Shown one piece after another: positions 57,051-64,000 of a stretch of DNA of 64,000 nucleotides. Made by a program: the position numbers and the translations under genes. This DNA comes from Frankiaceae bacterium. Lineage in GTDB: Bacteria; Actinomycetota; Actinomycetes; BP-191. Below the pieces are notes generated by a model. The model saw only the letters and a program-made list of their open reading frames with translations, was not told the origin of the DNA and did not search any database. Location of the stretch: assembly GCA_035556555.1 (NCBI GenBank), contig DATMES010000046.1:62001-126000 (forward strand), read 5' to 3'. Every line of letters starts with the position of its first letter. The first letter of the stretch is position 1.

Positions 57051-58469
57051 GTGATCGAGGATCAGGACCGGTGCTACCGCGCCGTCGTCAGCCGCGACAA
57101 GCGGTTCGACGGCGTGTTCTACACGGGTGTCCTCACCACCGGGATCTACTGCCGCCCCTCCTGCCCCGCGGTCACGCCGAAGCGCCGTAACGTCCGCTTC
57201 TTCGTCTCCGCCGCCGCCGCGCAGGCCGCCGGGCTCCGCGCGTGCAAGCGCTGCCGTCCCGACACCACGCCCGGGTCTCCGGAGTGGGACGTCCGCGCCG
57301 ACGTCGCGGGCCGCGCCATGCGCCTCATCAACGACGGCGTCGTCGAACGCGCCGGCGTCTCCGGCCTCGCCGCCCGCCTCGGCTACAGCGAGCGGCAGCT
57401 CAACCGCGTCCTCACCACGGAGCTCGGCGCGGGCCCGCTGGCCCTGGCCCGGGCGCGGCGCGCGCACACCGCGCGGATCCTCGCCGAGACGACGGCGATG
57501 CCCTTGGCGGACGTGGCGTTCGCGGCAGGGTTCGCGAGCGTGCGGCAGTTCAACGCGACGATGCGCGAGACGTACGCCGTCACGCCCTCGGCGCTCCGCG
57601 GCCGCACGAGGCCGGCCGCCACCACCGGCGACGTCGAGCTGCGGCTGGCGGTACGGGAGCCGTTCGACGGCGCGGCGCTGCTCGACTTCCTGCGGGTCCG
57701 CGCTGTGCCGGGCGTCGAGGAGGTGACCGGCGAGACGTACTGGCGAACGCTGCGCCTGCCCGGCGGGCCCGGGGTCGTGGCGCTGACGCCGGCGCCGTCG
57801 TACGTCCGCTGCGTCCTGCGCCTGCACGACCTCGCCGACCTCCCCGTGGCCGTCGAACGATGCCGCCGCCTCCTCGACCTCGACGCCGACCCGCTCGCCG
57901 TCGCCGACGCGCTCGGCGGCGACCCGGTGCTCGGCCCGATCGTCGCGAAGCGGCCTGGCCTGCGCGTGCCTGGCGCGGTGGACGGCGCGGAGATCGCCGT
58001 ACGCGCGGTGCTCGGGCAGCAGGTTTCCGTCGCCGCCGCGCGGACCGTCGCGGGCCGGCTGACGGCGGCGTACGGCACGCCGCTCGCGTCGCCCGACGGA
58101 GCGTTGACGCACCTGTTCCCGACACCGGGCGCGCTGGCCGGCGCGGACCTGCCGGGACCGGCCAAGCGCGCGACCGCGCTGCGCGGGCTCTGCGCGGCGC
58201 TGGCCTCCGGCGAGCTGGACCTCGACCGCGGCACCGACCGGCGGACGGCGTACGACGCGCTCGTCGCGCTGCCGGGGATCGGGCCGTGGACGGCGTCGTA
58301 CGTGGCGCTGCGCGCCCTCGGCGACCCCGACGCGTTCCTGCCGACGGACCTCGGCGTACGGCACGCGCTCGCCGCCCTCGGCGCCGACGTCAGCGCCGCC
58401 GAGGCGTGGCGGCCGTGGCGCTCGTACGCCCTCCTGCACCTCTGGACATCGCTGGGAGACAACGCATGA
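57051..58469 (+). CDS. alkA: AdaA-AlkA fusion: DNA-alkylation-damage regulator and 3-methyladenine glycosylase
   Basis: A 472-residue three-part protein. Residues about 1-85 are the Ada N-terminal zinc domain with TTGIYCRPSCPA (the methyl-accepting Cys) and CKRCRP; residues about 90-185 are an AraC-type helix-turn-helix (LAARLGYSERQLNRV); residues about 195-472 are AlkA, with LPGIGPWTASYVALRALGDP as HhH and the catalytic Asp in AFLPTDLGV. This fused form is typical of actinomycetes: it senses alkylphosphotriesters and activates repair genes. Ogt follows with an ATGA overlap. Confidence 0.93.
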   Translation: MIEDQDRCYRAVVSRDKRFDGVFYTGVLTTGIYCRPSCPAVTPKRRNVRFFVSAAAAQAAGLRACKRCRPDTTPGSPEWDVRADVAGRAMRLINDGVVERAGVSGLAARLGYSERQLNRVLTTELGAGPLALARARRAHTARILAETTAMPLADVAFAAGFASVRQFNATMRETYAVTPSALRGRTRPAATTGDVELRLAVREPFDGAALLDFLRVRAVPGVEEVTGETYWRTLRLPGGPGVVALTPAPSYVRCVLRLHDLADLPVAVERCRRLLDLDADPLAVADALGGDPVLGPIVAKRPGLRVPGAVDGAEIAVRAVLGQQVSVAAARTVAGRLTAAYGTPLASPDGALTHLFPTPGALAGADLPGPAKRATALRGLCAALASGELDLDRGTDRRTAYDALVALPGIGPWTASYVALRALGDPDAFLPTDLGVRHALAALGADVSAAEAWRPWRSYALLHLWTSLGDNA

Positions 58470-58933
58470 CGTGGACCGTGCTGCCCGATACGCCCGTGGG
58501 ACCGCTGCACCTGACGGCGACCGGCGACGCGCTGACCGGCCTGCGCTTCGGGTCAGGCCCGGAGGACGGCTCGCGCGACCCTGACCATCCGGTCCTCGCG
58601 AAGGTGGCGACGGAGCTGAGCGAGTACTTCGCGGGGCGGCTGCGGACGTTCACGGTGCCACTGGCGCCGGCGGGGACGCCGTTCCAGCGGTCGGTGTGGG
58701 AGCAGCTGACGCTGATCCCGTACGGCACGACGGTGTCGTACGGCGAGCTGGCCCGCCGCCTCGGCTCCCCCGCCGCGTCGCGCGCGGTCGGCCTCGCGAA
58801 CGGCCGCAACCCCATCGCGATCGTCGTGCCGTGCCACCGCGTCATCGGCGCGGATGGTTCGCTGACGGGCTTCGGCGGGGGCATGGCCGCGAAGCGGACG
58901 CTGCTCGACCTCGAGTCGAACGCGCTGTTCTAG
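58466..58933 (+). CDS. ogt: Methylated-DNA--[protein]-cysteine S-methyltransferase
   Basis: A 155-residue O6-alkylguanine-DNA alkyltransferase. The active site is IVVPCHRVIGADGSLTGFGG with the alkyl-accepting Cys, preceded by VSYGELARRLGSPAASRAVG, the HTH and arginine finger region. Single-domain, full length for Ogt/AGT. It is translationally coupled to the AdaA-AlkA gene, making a two-gene adaptive response unit. The stop overlaps the convergent dehydrogenase by four bases. Confidence 0.94.
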   Translation: MTWTVLPDTPVGPLHLTATGDALTGLRFGSGPEDGSRDPDHPVLAKVATELSEYFAGRLRTFTVPLAPAGTPFQRSVWEQLTLIPYGTTVSYGELARRLGSPAASRAVGLANGRNPIAIVVPCHRVIGADGSLTGFGGGMAAKRTLLDLESNALF

Positions 58934-59949
58934 ACGGTGATCACGATCTTGCCGCGTGCCTGACCGCTGACGAGCCGCCGCATCGCGTCGGGCATCTCGG
59001 CCAGCGGGTACGTCCTGCCGAGCGCGGGCACGACGCGGCCGTCGGCGACGAGCGCGGTGAGGCGTTCGAGCCCGGCCAGCTCCTCCTTCGCCATGAACGA
59101 CGTGAGCCGCTGCCGGCTGAACCTCGACAGCACGACCGCCCCGAGCTGCCGGCTGAGACCGAGCCAGCGCCCGGCGTCCTCACCGCCGGTGATGACGAGC
59201 GTGCCGGTCGGCGTGAGCGCGCGGCGCAGACGGCGCAGGGACGAGCTGCCGCCGATGTCGATGACGAGGTCGTACGACGCCGCGGTGAAGTCCTCGCGCG
59301 TGTAGTCGACGACGAAGTCGGCGCCCACGGAGCGGACGAGGTCGAGCTTGCCGGTCGACGCGACGCCCGTGACGACGGCGCCGTGCGCCTTCGCGATCTG
59401 CACGGCGTACGTCCCGACACCACCCGACGCGCCGATGACGAGGACGCGCTGTCCGGGCTGGACGCGGCCGACGTCGACGACGCCGCGCAGCGCGGTGAGG
59501 CCGGAGATCGGCAGCGCCGCGGCCTGCTCGAACGTGAGGTTCGCCGGCTTGGGCATGAGCTTGGCCTCGGGCGCGACGGCGTACTCGGCGAACGCGCCGC
59601 CGCCGATCCCGAACACCTCGTCACCCGCGCGGAACCGCGTGACGCCCGCGCCGACCTCCACGACGACGCCGGCGAGGTCGCGGCCCAGCACCGGGTTCTT
59701 CGGCGCGCGGAGGCCGGAGACGAGGCGGATCGCGTACGGCTCCCCCGCCATGAAGTGCCACGTGCCGCGGTCGAGAGCCGCGGCGCGGACCTCGACGAGC
59801 ACCTCGCCCGCGCCGACCGTGGGCCGGTCGACCTCGGCCAGGCTCAGCGTGTCGGCGGTGCCGTACGCGCGCTGGACGATCGCGCGCATCCGCCGCGTCG
59901 CCTGCGCCGCCGGGGTCGTACGCGGAGGGGTGGTGGTGTGTGCCGTCAT
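58930..59949 (-). CDS. MDR-type NAD(P)-dependent dehydrogenase/quinone reductase
   Basis: A 339-residue medium-chain reductase without the structural zinc cluster. GEVLVEVRAAALDRGTWHFM opens the GroES-like domain, LGRDLAGVVVEVG and FGIGGGAFAEYAV follow, and LVIGASGGVGTYAVQIAKA is the nucleotide-binding Rossmann motif. It most resembles zinc-independent quinone/alcohol oxidoreductases. The gene is divergent from a TetR regulator, with two dyads between them that fit TetR operators. Start ATG 59949. Confidence 0.88.
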   Translation of the reverse strand: MTAHTTTPPRTTPAAQATRRMRAIVQRAYGTADTLSLAEVDRPTVGAGEVLVEVRAAALDRGTWHFMAGEPYAIRLVSGLRAPKNPVLGRDLAGVVVEVGAGVTRFRAGDEVFGIGGGAFAEYAVAPEAKLMPKPANLTFEQAAALPISGLTALRGVVDVGRVQPGQRVLVIGASGGVGTYAVQIAKAHGAVVTGVASTGKLDLVRSVGADFVVDYTREDFTAASYDLVIDIGGSSSLRRLRRALTPTGTLVITGGEDAGRWLGLSRQLGAVVLSRFSRQRLTSFMAKEELAGLERLTALVADGRVVPALGRTYPLAEMPDAMRRLVSGQARGKIVITV

Positions 59950-59989
59950 GTCGTGTCCTCTGACTCGGAGCCCCGCCCGCCCGCAAGAA

Positions 59990-60037
59990 CCTTACGTCGT
60001 AAGGGGATTGCGTCGAACGTAGCCATACGTTGTAAGG
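59990..60037. promoter_or_regulatory. Two TetR-type operator dyads
   Basis: CCTTACGTCGTAAGG (59990-60004) is a perfect 7-1-7 dyad; CCATACGTTGTAAGG (60023-60037) is the same box with two changes, 33 bases further. Both lie in the divergent gap between the MDR dehydrogenase and the TetR regulator at 60069, as expected for an autoregulated pair. Confidence 0.7.
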
Positions 60038-60068
60038 TTGTCAACAGCCGAGCCCCGGAAGGACCCGC

Positions 60069-60740
60069 GTGGCCGAGAAGAAGAAGGTGCGGCCGCCCCT
60101 CACGAGGGAGCGGGCGTTGCAGACCGCGGTCGCGGTCGCGGACGCCGAGGGCATCGGCGCGCTGACCATGCGCAGGCTCGCGCAGGAGCTCGGCATCGAG
60201 GCGATGTCGCTCTACCACCACGTCGCGAGCAAGGACGACATCCTCGACGGGATGGTCGACCTGGTGTTCAGCGAGATCGAGCTGCCCGCCGAGGGCGCCA
60301 AGTGGAAGCCCGCGATGCTGGCGCGGGCACGGTCCGCACGCGCCGCGCTGACGCGTCACCCGTGGGCGATCAGCCTCATGGAGTCGCGTACGTCCCCCGG
60401 CCCCCGCACCCTCCGCCACCACGACGCGGTCCTCGGGTCGTGCCGCGCCGCGGGGTTCTCCGTGCCGATGGCCGCGCACGCGTTCTCGCTCATCGACAGC
60501 TATCTGTACGGCTTCGTGCTCCAGGAGGTGAACCTGCCGTTCGACGACAGCAGCGACCTCACCGACGTCGTCGACACGATCATGAAGGGCTTCTCGGCCG
60601 AGGAGTATCCGCATCTCGTCGAGCTGACCGTCGAGCACGTGCTGCAGCCCGGGTACAGCTACGGCGACGAGTTCGAGTACGGCCTCGGGCTGATCCTCGA
60701 CGGTCTCGCCGCCGCCGCGCGCCATCAGCGCCGCCGGTAG
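60069..60740 (+). CDS. TetR/AcrR family regulator with TetR_C-type ligand domain
   Basis: A 223-residue repressor. The N-terminal HTH is [44 protein letters not shown]-type; the C-terminal domain ([37 protein letters not shown]) follows the TetR_C_1 pattern. It starts with GTG 60069 and lies beside two operator dyads, so it probably represses itself and the divergent dehydrogenase. The end overlaps the convergent epimerase-like gene by 16 bases. Confidence 0.9.
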   Translation: MAEKKKVRPPLTRERALQTAVAVADAEGIGALTMRRLAQELGIEAMSLYHHVASKDDILDGMVDLVFSEIELPAEGAKWKPAMLARARSARAALTRHPWAISLMESRTSPGPRTLRHHDAVLGSCRAAGFSVPMAAHAFSLIDSYLYGFVLQEVNLPFDDSSDLTDVVDTIMKGFSAEEYPHLVELTVEHVLQPGYSYGDEFEYGLGLILDGLAAAARHQRRR

Positions 60741-61666
60741 CTCGCGAGCGTCTCCCCCAGCGCGTCGTCGATCGGCGTCGCGCGCACCCCGAGCTTGCCG
60801 GCGATGCGCGTGCTGTCGACGACGAACGGCTCCGCGAACTGGTAGCGCATCTCGAGCAGCTCGCGCACGGTCGGGTTGACGAGCGCGAACGCGCGCAGGA
60901 CGAGCGTCGGCACCGTACGGAGCCTCGTCCTGTCCTGCCCCGCGAGGCGGTACACGGCGTCGACGAGCTGCCTGGTGGTGCGGGTGTCGGGGTCGTTCGG
61001 CAGGTGCCACGCGTGCCCCGGCGCGTCGGGGTGCTCGCCGAGCGCGGCCAGCCCCTCGCCGATGTCCGGGATGTAGGTGTACGTGTGCGGCTGGTCCGCG
61101 GCACCGAGCACCGTCGCCGTCTTGCCTGCCAGCGCCCGCGGGAACACGAGGTCGCCGAGGTTCGACTGCGTGCCGCTGCCGGCGCCGAAGTAGTCGGACG
61201 CGCGGCCGACCGCGACCTCCACCCGCCCCGCGTCGTGGGCGGCGAGCAGGTCGCGGGACATCTGCCCGCGCAGCCGTCCTTTCTTCGTGTGCGCGTCGTG
61301 CGTGCAGTCCTCGGTGAGGACGCGGCCGGCCGGGCGGCCGTAGAGGTAGACGTTCTCCATGCTGACGAGGCGGGCGCCGTTCGCCTCGGCGGCGGCGAGG
61401 ACGCCGGCCTGGAGCTTGGGGAACAGCTCCGTCCACTCGTGGTACTTCGGGTTCAGTGCCTGGTAGACGACCGCCGCCCCCGCGGCGACAGCCGTCGTGA
61501 ACGCCGGATCGGTCGCGTCCCCCGCGACAACCTCGACGTCGCCGGGCACCCGCGCGCTGCCCGAGCGGTTGACCAGCCGGACCGTCTCACCGCGCCGGCG
61601 CAGGGCGGCGTACGTCGCCAGGCCGATCGGTCCCGTACCGAAGACGACGTGCCGCGGCGCGGTCAC
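60725..61666 (-). CDS. NAD-dependent epimerase/dehydratase family protein
   Basis: A 313-residue extended short-chain dehydrogenase-type protein. [21 protein letters not shown] is the nucleotide-binding glycine motif, followed by [23 protein letters not shown] (the Tyr of an atypical YxxxK arrangement; a Lys is not obvious) and [18 protein letters not shown]. The family covers sugar epimerases and isoflavone-reductase-like proteins; the missing classical Tyr-Lys pair leaves activity open. GTG 61666 overlaps the DUF4386 stop (GTGA). Confidence 0.82.
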   Translation of the reverse strand: MTAPRHVVFGTGPIGLATYAALRRRGETVRLVNRSGSARVPGDVEVVAGDATDPAFTTAVAAGAAVVYQALNPKYHEWTELFPKLQAGVLAAAEANGARLVSMENVYLYGRPAGRVLTEDCTHDAHTKKGRLRGQMSRDLLAAHDAGRVEVAVGRASDYFGAGSGTQSNLGDLVFPRALAGKTATVLGAADQPHTYTYIPDIGEGLAALGEHPDAPGHAWHLPNDPDTRTTRQLVDAVYRLAGQDRTRLRTVPTLVLRAFALVNPTVRELLEMRYQFAEPFVVDSTRIAGKLGVRATPIDDALGETLASYRRR

Positions 61667-62442
61667 GCGCGGGTACCGGTCAGCGCCGCGGCGGGCGCGG
61701 CCTCGTCGGTGAGATCGATGGCACGCGTACGCGCCGACTGCCGGACGAGCGCGACGCCGAGGGCCGCGACCCAGAGGCCCCAGCCGGTGCTGCCGATCAG
61801 CCCGGCCGGCTCCCAGACCGGGAAGTCCGGGATCGCGGTGGCGAGGATGTCGCCCTGGTTCATCAGGTAGAACGCGCTGACGACGATGCCCGTCGCGCCG
61901 AGCCAGCGCGGCAGGACGCGGCTGCGCCAGATGACGACGCTGACCGTGACCGACCAGACGACGACGAGCAGCTGGCCGAGGTGCTCGCCGAGCAGCGCGC
62001 CGCCGTACTGGTGCTGCGCCGTCCACGCCGCGTCGATCGCGGCACGCGCCGTCGCGTCGCCGTCGACGTACGACCGCGCCAGCGCGGGCACGACGAACAC
62101 CCAGCGCAGGAACCCGATCAGCGAGAGCAGCACCGACGCCGCGCCGAGGCCCGTCGCGACGCGCAGCGCGGGGTCGTCGCGGCGGCCGAGCGCGGCGGGC
62201 AGCAGGAGGATGGGGACGGCGATGACGGCGTACGTCCACGCCGTGGCGAACCACGTCCAGACGAGGCTGGTGCCGCCCTCGTCGAACGCGGGGAGGACGA
62301 CGTTCGCGGGCTCGCGGAGGATGTCCGGCCAGTCGAACGTCGAGGACAGCACCGTCGCCGCCGCGGCGAATGCGACGGCGCCGACGACGAACAGCAGTCC
62401 GGTCACGCGACGGAGACCGCCGCCCGTGCTGGTGGGGCTCAT
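61663..62442 (-). CDS. DUF4386-like membrane protein
   Basis: A 259-residue integral membrane protein with six or more hydrophobic helices (LLFVVGAVAFAAAATVL, TYAVIAVPILLLPAAL, ASVLLSLIGFLRWVFVV, LGQLLVVVWSVTVSVVIW). The central HQYGGALLGEHLGQLLVVVW and the general pattern match DUF4386. It sits between the epimerase-like gene (coupled) and a divergent TetR gene, with one operator dyad between them, so the TetR probably controls both. Function unknown. Confidence 0.75.
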   Translation of the reverse strand: MSPTSTGGGLRRVTGLLFVVGAVAFAAAATVLSSTFDWPDILREPANVVLPAFDEGGTSLVWTWFATAWTYAVIAVPILLLPAALGRRDDPALRVATGLGAASVLLSLIGFLRWVFVVPALARSYVDGDATARAAIDAAWTAQHQYGGALLGEHLGQLLVVVWSVTVSVVIWRSRVLPRWLGATGIVVSAFYLMNQGDILATAIPDFPVWEPAGLIGSTGWGLWVAALGVALVRQSARTRAIDLTDEAAPAAALTGTRA

Positions 62443-62471
62443 GGGGGCGGCTTCTTCCTGTCGGGGAGTGT

Positions 62472-62484
62472 TGTACGGTGTACA
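62472..62484. promoter_or_regulatory. TetR-type operator dyad
   Basis: TGTACGGTGTACA is a 5-3-5 perfect dyad between the DUF4386-like gene (minus, starts 62442) and the TetR gene (plus, starts 62530). Its place over the divergent promoter region fits an autoregulated TetR operator. Confidence 0.6.
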
Positions 62485-62529
62485 GAATTCTCGGCGGCGG
62501 AGCACCGGTCTACGGACGAAGGTCACCAC

Positions 62530-63201
62530 TTGTCCCAGGCAACGGCACGGCCCGGTCCCAAGCGGGCGCTGAGCGAGGACGCGATCCTCGACGCGACGCT
62601 CGCCCTGCTCGACGAGGGCGGGGTCGCGGCGGCGTCGATCCGCGGCATCGCCGCGCGCGTCGGTGTCGCGCCGAACGCCGTCTACACGTACTTCCCCGAC
62701 AAGAGAGCCGTCGTCCGCGCGCTGGTCGAGCGGCTGCTCGGCGACGTCGATCGGGACGTGTTCGCCGACCGTACGCAGCCGTGGCGGCAGCGCGTCGAGG
62801 CGCTCGCGCTGGACCTGCGGTCGCGGCTCACCGCGCATCCCGGCGCGGTCGCGCTGATGATCGGCGGGCCCATGGACGGGCCGCACGCGCTGACGCTGAA
62901 CGAGCACCTGCTCTCGCTGCTCGCCGAGGCCGGGCTCGATGCCGAGGACGCGGCGCGGGCGGCGTACGCGCTCATCGTGTACGTCTTCGGCTCGCTCGCT
63001 CTCGAGGTGGCCGAGGCGGGGCATCCGGGGCGGCTGCCGCCGGAGGCGGAGCGGGTGGCGGCGCGGTCCGTGGTCTTCACATCGATGCCGGCTGCGTCGT
63101 ACCCGCGGGCGACCGCGGCGGCGGAGACCATGGCGTCGTACGTCGGGACCGAGCAGTACCTGTGGGGCCTCCACCGGTTGCTCGACGGGCTCGTGCGCTG
63201 A
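62530..63201 (+). CDS. TetR/AcrR family regulator
   Basis: A 223-residue repressor. The HTH is RALSEDAILDATLALLDEGG with ASIRGIAARVGVAPNAVYTYFPDKRAVVRALV following. The C-terminal ligand domain (RLTAHPGAVALMIGG, AYALIVYVFGSLALEVAEAG) is typical of TetR_C members. TTG 62530 is used because GAAGG is well placed upstream and no ATG/GTG is in frame near the conserved region. It is the likely regulator of the divergent DUF4386-epimerase operon. Confidence 0.88.
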   Translation: MSQATARPGPKRALSEDAILDATLALLDEGGVAAASIRGIAARVGVAPNAVYTYFPDKRAVVRALVERLLGDVDRDVFADRTQPWRQRVEALALDLRSRLTAHPGAVALMIGGPMDGPHALTLNEHLLSLLAEAGLDAEDAARAAYALIVYVFGSLALEVAEAGHPGRLPPEAERVAARSVVFTSMPAASYPRATAAAETMASYVGTEQYLWGLHRLLDGLVR

Positions 63202-63210
63202 GCCGTTCTC

Positions 63211-63283
63211 TGTGGACGTCGCGGTGGAAAACGTCGTCTTCCGGTGGACAACTGGCCGCGTTCGGTGGACATCCTGTGGACGC
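63211..63283 (+). promoter_or_regulatory. Array of five DnaA-box-like nonamers
   Basis: The five boxes are TGTGGACGT (63211), GGTGGAAAA (63223), GGTGGACAA (63243), GGTGGACAT (63264) and TGTGGACGC (63275). They share (T/G)GTGGA and resemble the complement of the high-GC DnaA box TTGTCCACA. The start-to-start spacings are 12, 20, 21 and 11, close to whole helical turns. The array lies between the TetR stop and a promoter at 63317. Confidence 0.4.
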
Positions 63284-63316
63284 CGGAAAGTTCCTCGTTT
63301 TTCTTGCCGGAATGTC

Positions 63317-63346
63317 TTGTCGCGGCCCCTTCGGCGGGCGTACAAC
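63317..63346 (+). promoter_or_regulatory. Sigma-70-type promoter of a putative small RNA
   Basis: TTGTCG (63317-63322) and TACAAC (63341-63346) are 18 bases apart, a good vegetative promoter in a stretch with no plus-strand coding gene downstream. The transcript would start near 63353. Confidence 0.5.
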
Positions 63347-63352
63347 TTGCAC

Positions 63353-63543
63353 ACGCCAGCGGCGGGCAGGACCGGTCCGGAGGAGACTCCGGACACGGAA
63401 GACAGGTCGGGCAACCGGCCTGGCGGACGGGTCTCAGCAACCGCTGACGGGTCTCGTAGCTAAGGCGGCCGAGCGATCGGCAGCCGGTGCCGCGGGATCG
63501 GCGAGGCCCCTCCGGCTCATACCCGGAGGGGCCTCGTTTCATT
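63353..63543 (+). ncRNA. Putative small RNA of about 190 nt
   Basis: The stretch starts after the promoter at 63317-63346 and ends in a strong terminator (63502-63543). It has no reading frame with coding signals. Structure is visible: GTCCGGA and TCCGGAC form a hairpin early on, and GACGGGTCTC occurs twice. The next gene is on the other strand, so this is not a leader of a plus-strand gene. I tried and failed to match it to cobalamin, SAM, c-di-AMP, c-di-GMP or glycine riboswitch signatures. The 386-base gap 63202-63587 holds nothing else besides the DnaA-like array. Confidence 0.5.
63502..63543 (+). terminator. Strong rho-independent terminator
   Basis: A 14-base perfect stem, CGAGGCCCCTCCGG with CCGGAGGGGCCTCG around a seven-base loop, followed by TTTCATT. 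It is oriented for plus-strand transcription and ends the putative small RNA. Confidence 0.8.
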
Positions 63544-63587
63544 GTGCCGGTCGCCGCGCCGCGCCCTCGGCAGCGACACGCGCCGCG

Positions 63588-64000
63588 TCAGACCGCGAAC
63601 GAGAGCTGGTCGTCGCCGGGGTCGCGCCTGCCCGGGGGGCGTACGGGAGCGTCGAACAGGTCGGCCACGTCGTGGATCGCCCGCGCACCGCGCTCGGCCA
63701 GGGCGGCGTTGCCCGGGCCCGCACCGGCGCCGGCCCACACCGCGACGTCGGCGTAGCCGTGCGCGAGCGCCTCGGTGGCACCGGCCCACGTCCCGCCGCT
63801 GTCGAGGTCGGTCGTGACGACGAGCACCGACGCCGCGAGCGCGTAGATGATCTTGTTGCGCCCCATGGCGAACCCCGCGGAGAAGCCCGCGCCGGGGGCG
63901 TACGGCGTCACCAGCGTCAGGGTCTCCTCGAGGTTGGCTCGCCGCAGCTCGGCCGACCTGACCGTGCGGGTCAGAGAGTCGGCGAGGATCCCGACCGCAT
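63588..64000 (-). CDS. DprA-like DNA-processing family protein, C-terminal part
   Basis: The frame stays open to the right edge, so only the last 136 residues are visible. TLVTPYAPGAGFSAGFAMGRNKIIYALA, then VLVVTTDLDSGGTWAGATEA and the closing AERGARAIHDVADLF match the Rossmann core of DprA/Smf-like proteins, which load RecA on single-stranded DNA in competence or act in related processes. Whether it is the canonical DprA or one of the longer actinomycete relatives cannot be told from the fragment. Confidence 0.8.
   Translation of the reverse strand, partial: AVGILADSLTRTVRSAELRRANLEETLTLVTPYAPGAGFSAGFAMGRNKIIYALAASVLVVTTDLDSGGTWAGATEALAHGYADVAVWAGAGAGPGNAALAERGARAIHDVADLFDAPVRPPGRRDPGDDQLSFAV

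Noticed and set aside
63211-63283. Replication origin
   Set aside because: The DnaA-like boxes are degenerate and few, no AT-rich unwinding region is present, and no dnaA, dnaN or gyrB is nearby.
63353-63543. Known riboswitch or tmRNA/6S-type RNA
   Set aside because: None of the conserved cores I checked (cobalamin, SAM, c-di-AMP, c-di-GMP, glycine, guanidine, fluoride) fits, and no gene follows on the same strand.

Overview
The window is very GC-rich, compact DNA with many GTG starts, four-base GTGA/ATGA gene overlaps and long antisense open frames. Gene content points to an actinomycete (Actinomycetota): a mycothiol-type Rv2466c-like reductase, LigB and LigC ATP-dependent ligases, a HelZ/SWIM pair, an AdaA-AlkA fusion, and DUF2505, DUF3152, DUF2188 and DUF4383 proteins. 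The genus cannot be named from this sequence. I found no rRNA, tRNA, CRISPR array, complete insertion sequence or replication origin.

Layout. 1-6 kb: a GlxA-type regulator (cut by the left edge), patatin, L,D-transpeptidase, a MITE-like element, exonuclease III, and an operon of sugar nucleotidyltransferase, small nucleotidyltransferase, BON and metallophosphoesterase genes. 6-16.7 kb: LLM oxidoreductase, rhomboid protease, HhH glycosylase-like protein, glycosyltransferase, methyltransferase, rhodanese, DUF72, a second L,D-transpeptidase, a RibD-like reductase and MsrA. 16.7-32 kb: FAD oxidoreductase, VOC protein, SGNH hydrolase, SpoU methyltransferase, the tandem ligases, a GH3 enzyme, the Rv2466c-like protein, a PNGase A-like secreted protein, PAC2, a ferritin-like protein and pirin. 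32-42.3 kb: lipoproteins, SMP-30, a large secreted M19-like dipeptidase, a beta-propeller and a DEAD/DEAH helicase.

42.4-48.3 kb is a clearly different, less GC-rich accessory island between two helicase genes. On the plus strand it carries an FRG-domain gene followed by a DUF262 gene. Facing them on the minus strand is a type II restriction-modification operon: m5C methyltransferase, Eco29kI-like GIY-YIG endonuclease and Vsr. Upstream of the methyltransferase are three more small genes: an unknown, a retropepsin-like protein and a DUF5678-like protein. This is the best candidate for an undescribed system; the FRG-DUF262 pair fits no defence system I can name.

48.4-64 kb returns to host-like DNA: HelZ-like SNF2 helicase with its SWIM partner, TfoX-like, DUF3761 lipoprotein, DUF4287/DUF5655, NERD nuclease-like, AdaA-AlkA plus Ogt (alkylation repair), and two TetR circuits with visible operators. 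Then comes a 386-base gene-free stretch with a promoter, about 190 nt of structured sequence and a strong terminator, which I read as a small RNA gene. Last is a DprA-like gene cut by the right edge.

Dispersed repeats stand out: two related long palindromes at convergent gene ends, three copies of a 47-bp intergenic repeat, and the MITE-like element whose terminal inverted repeats supply the stop codons of both neighbours.
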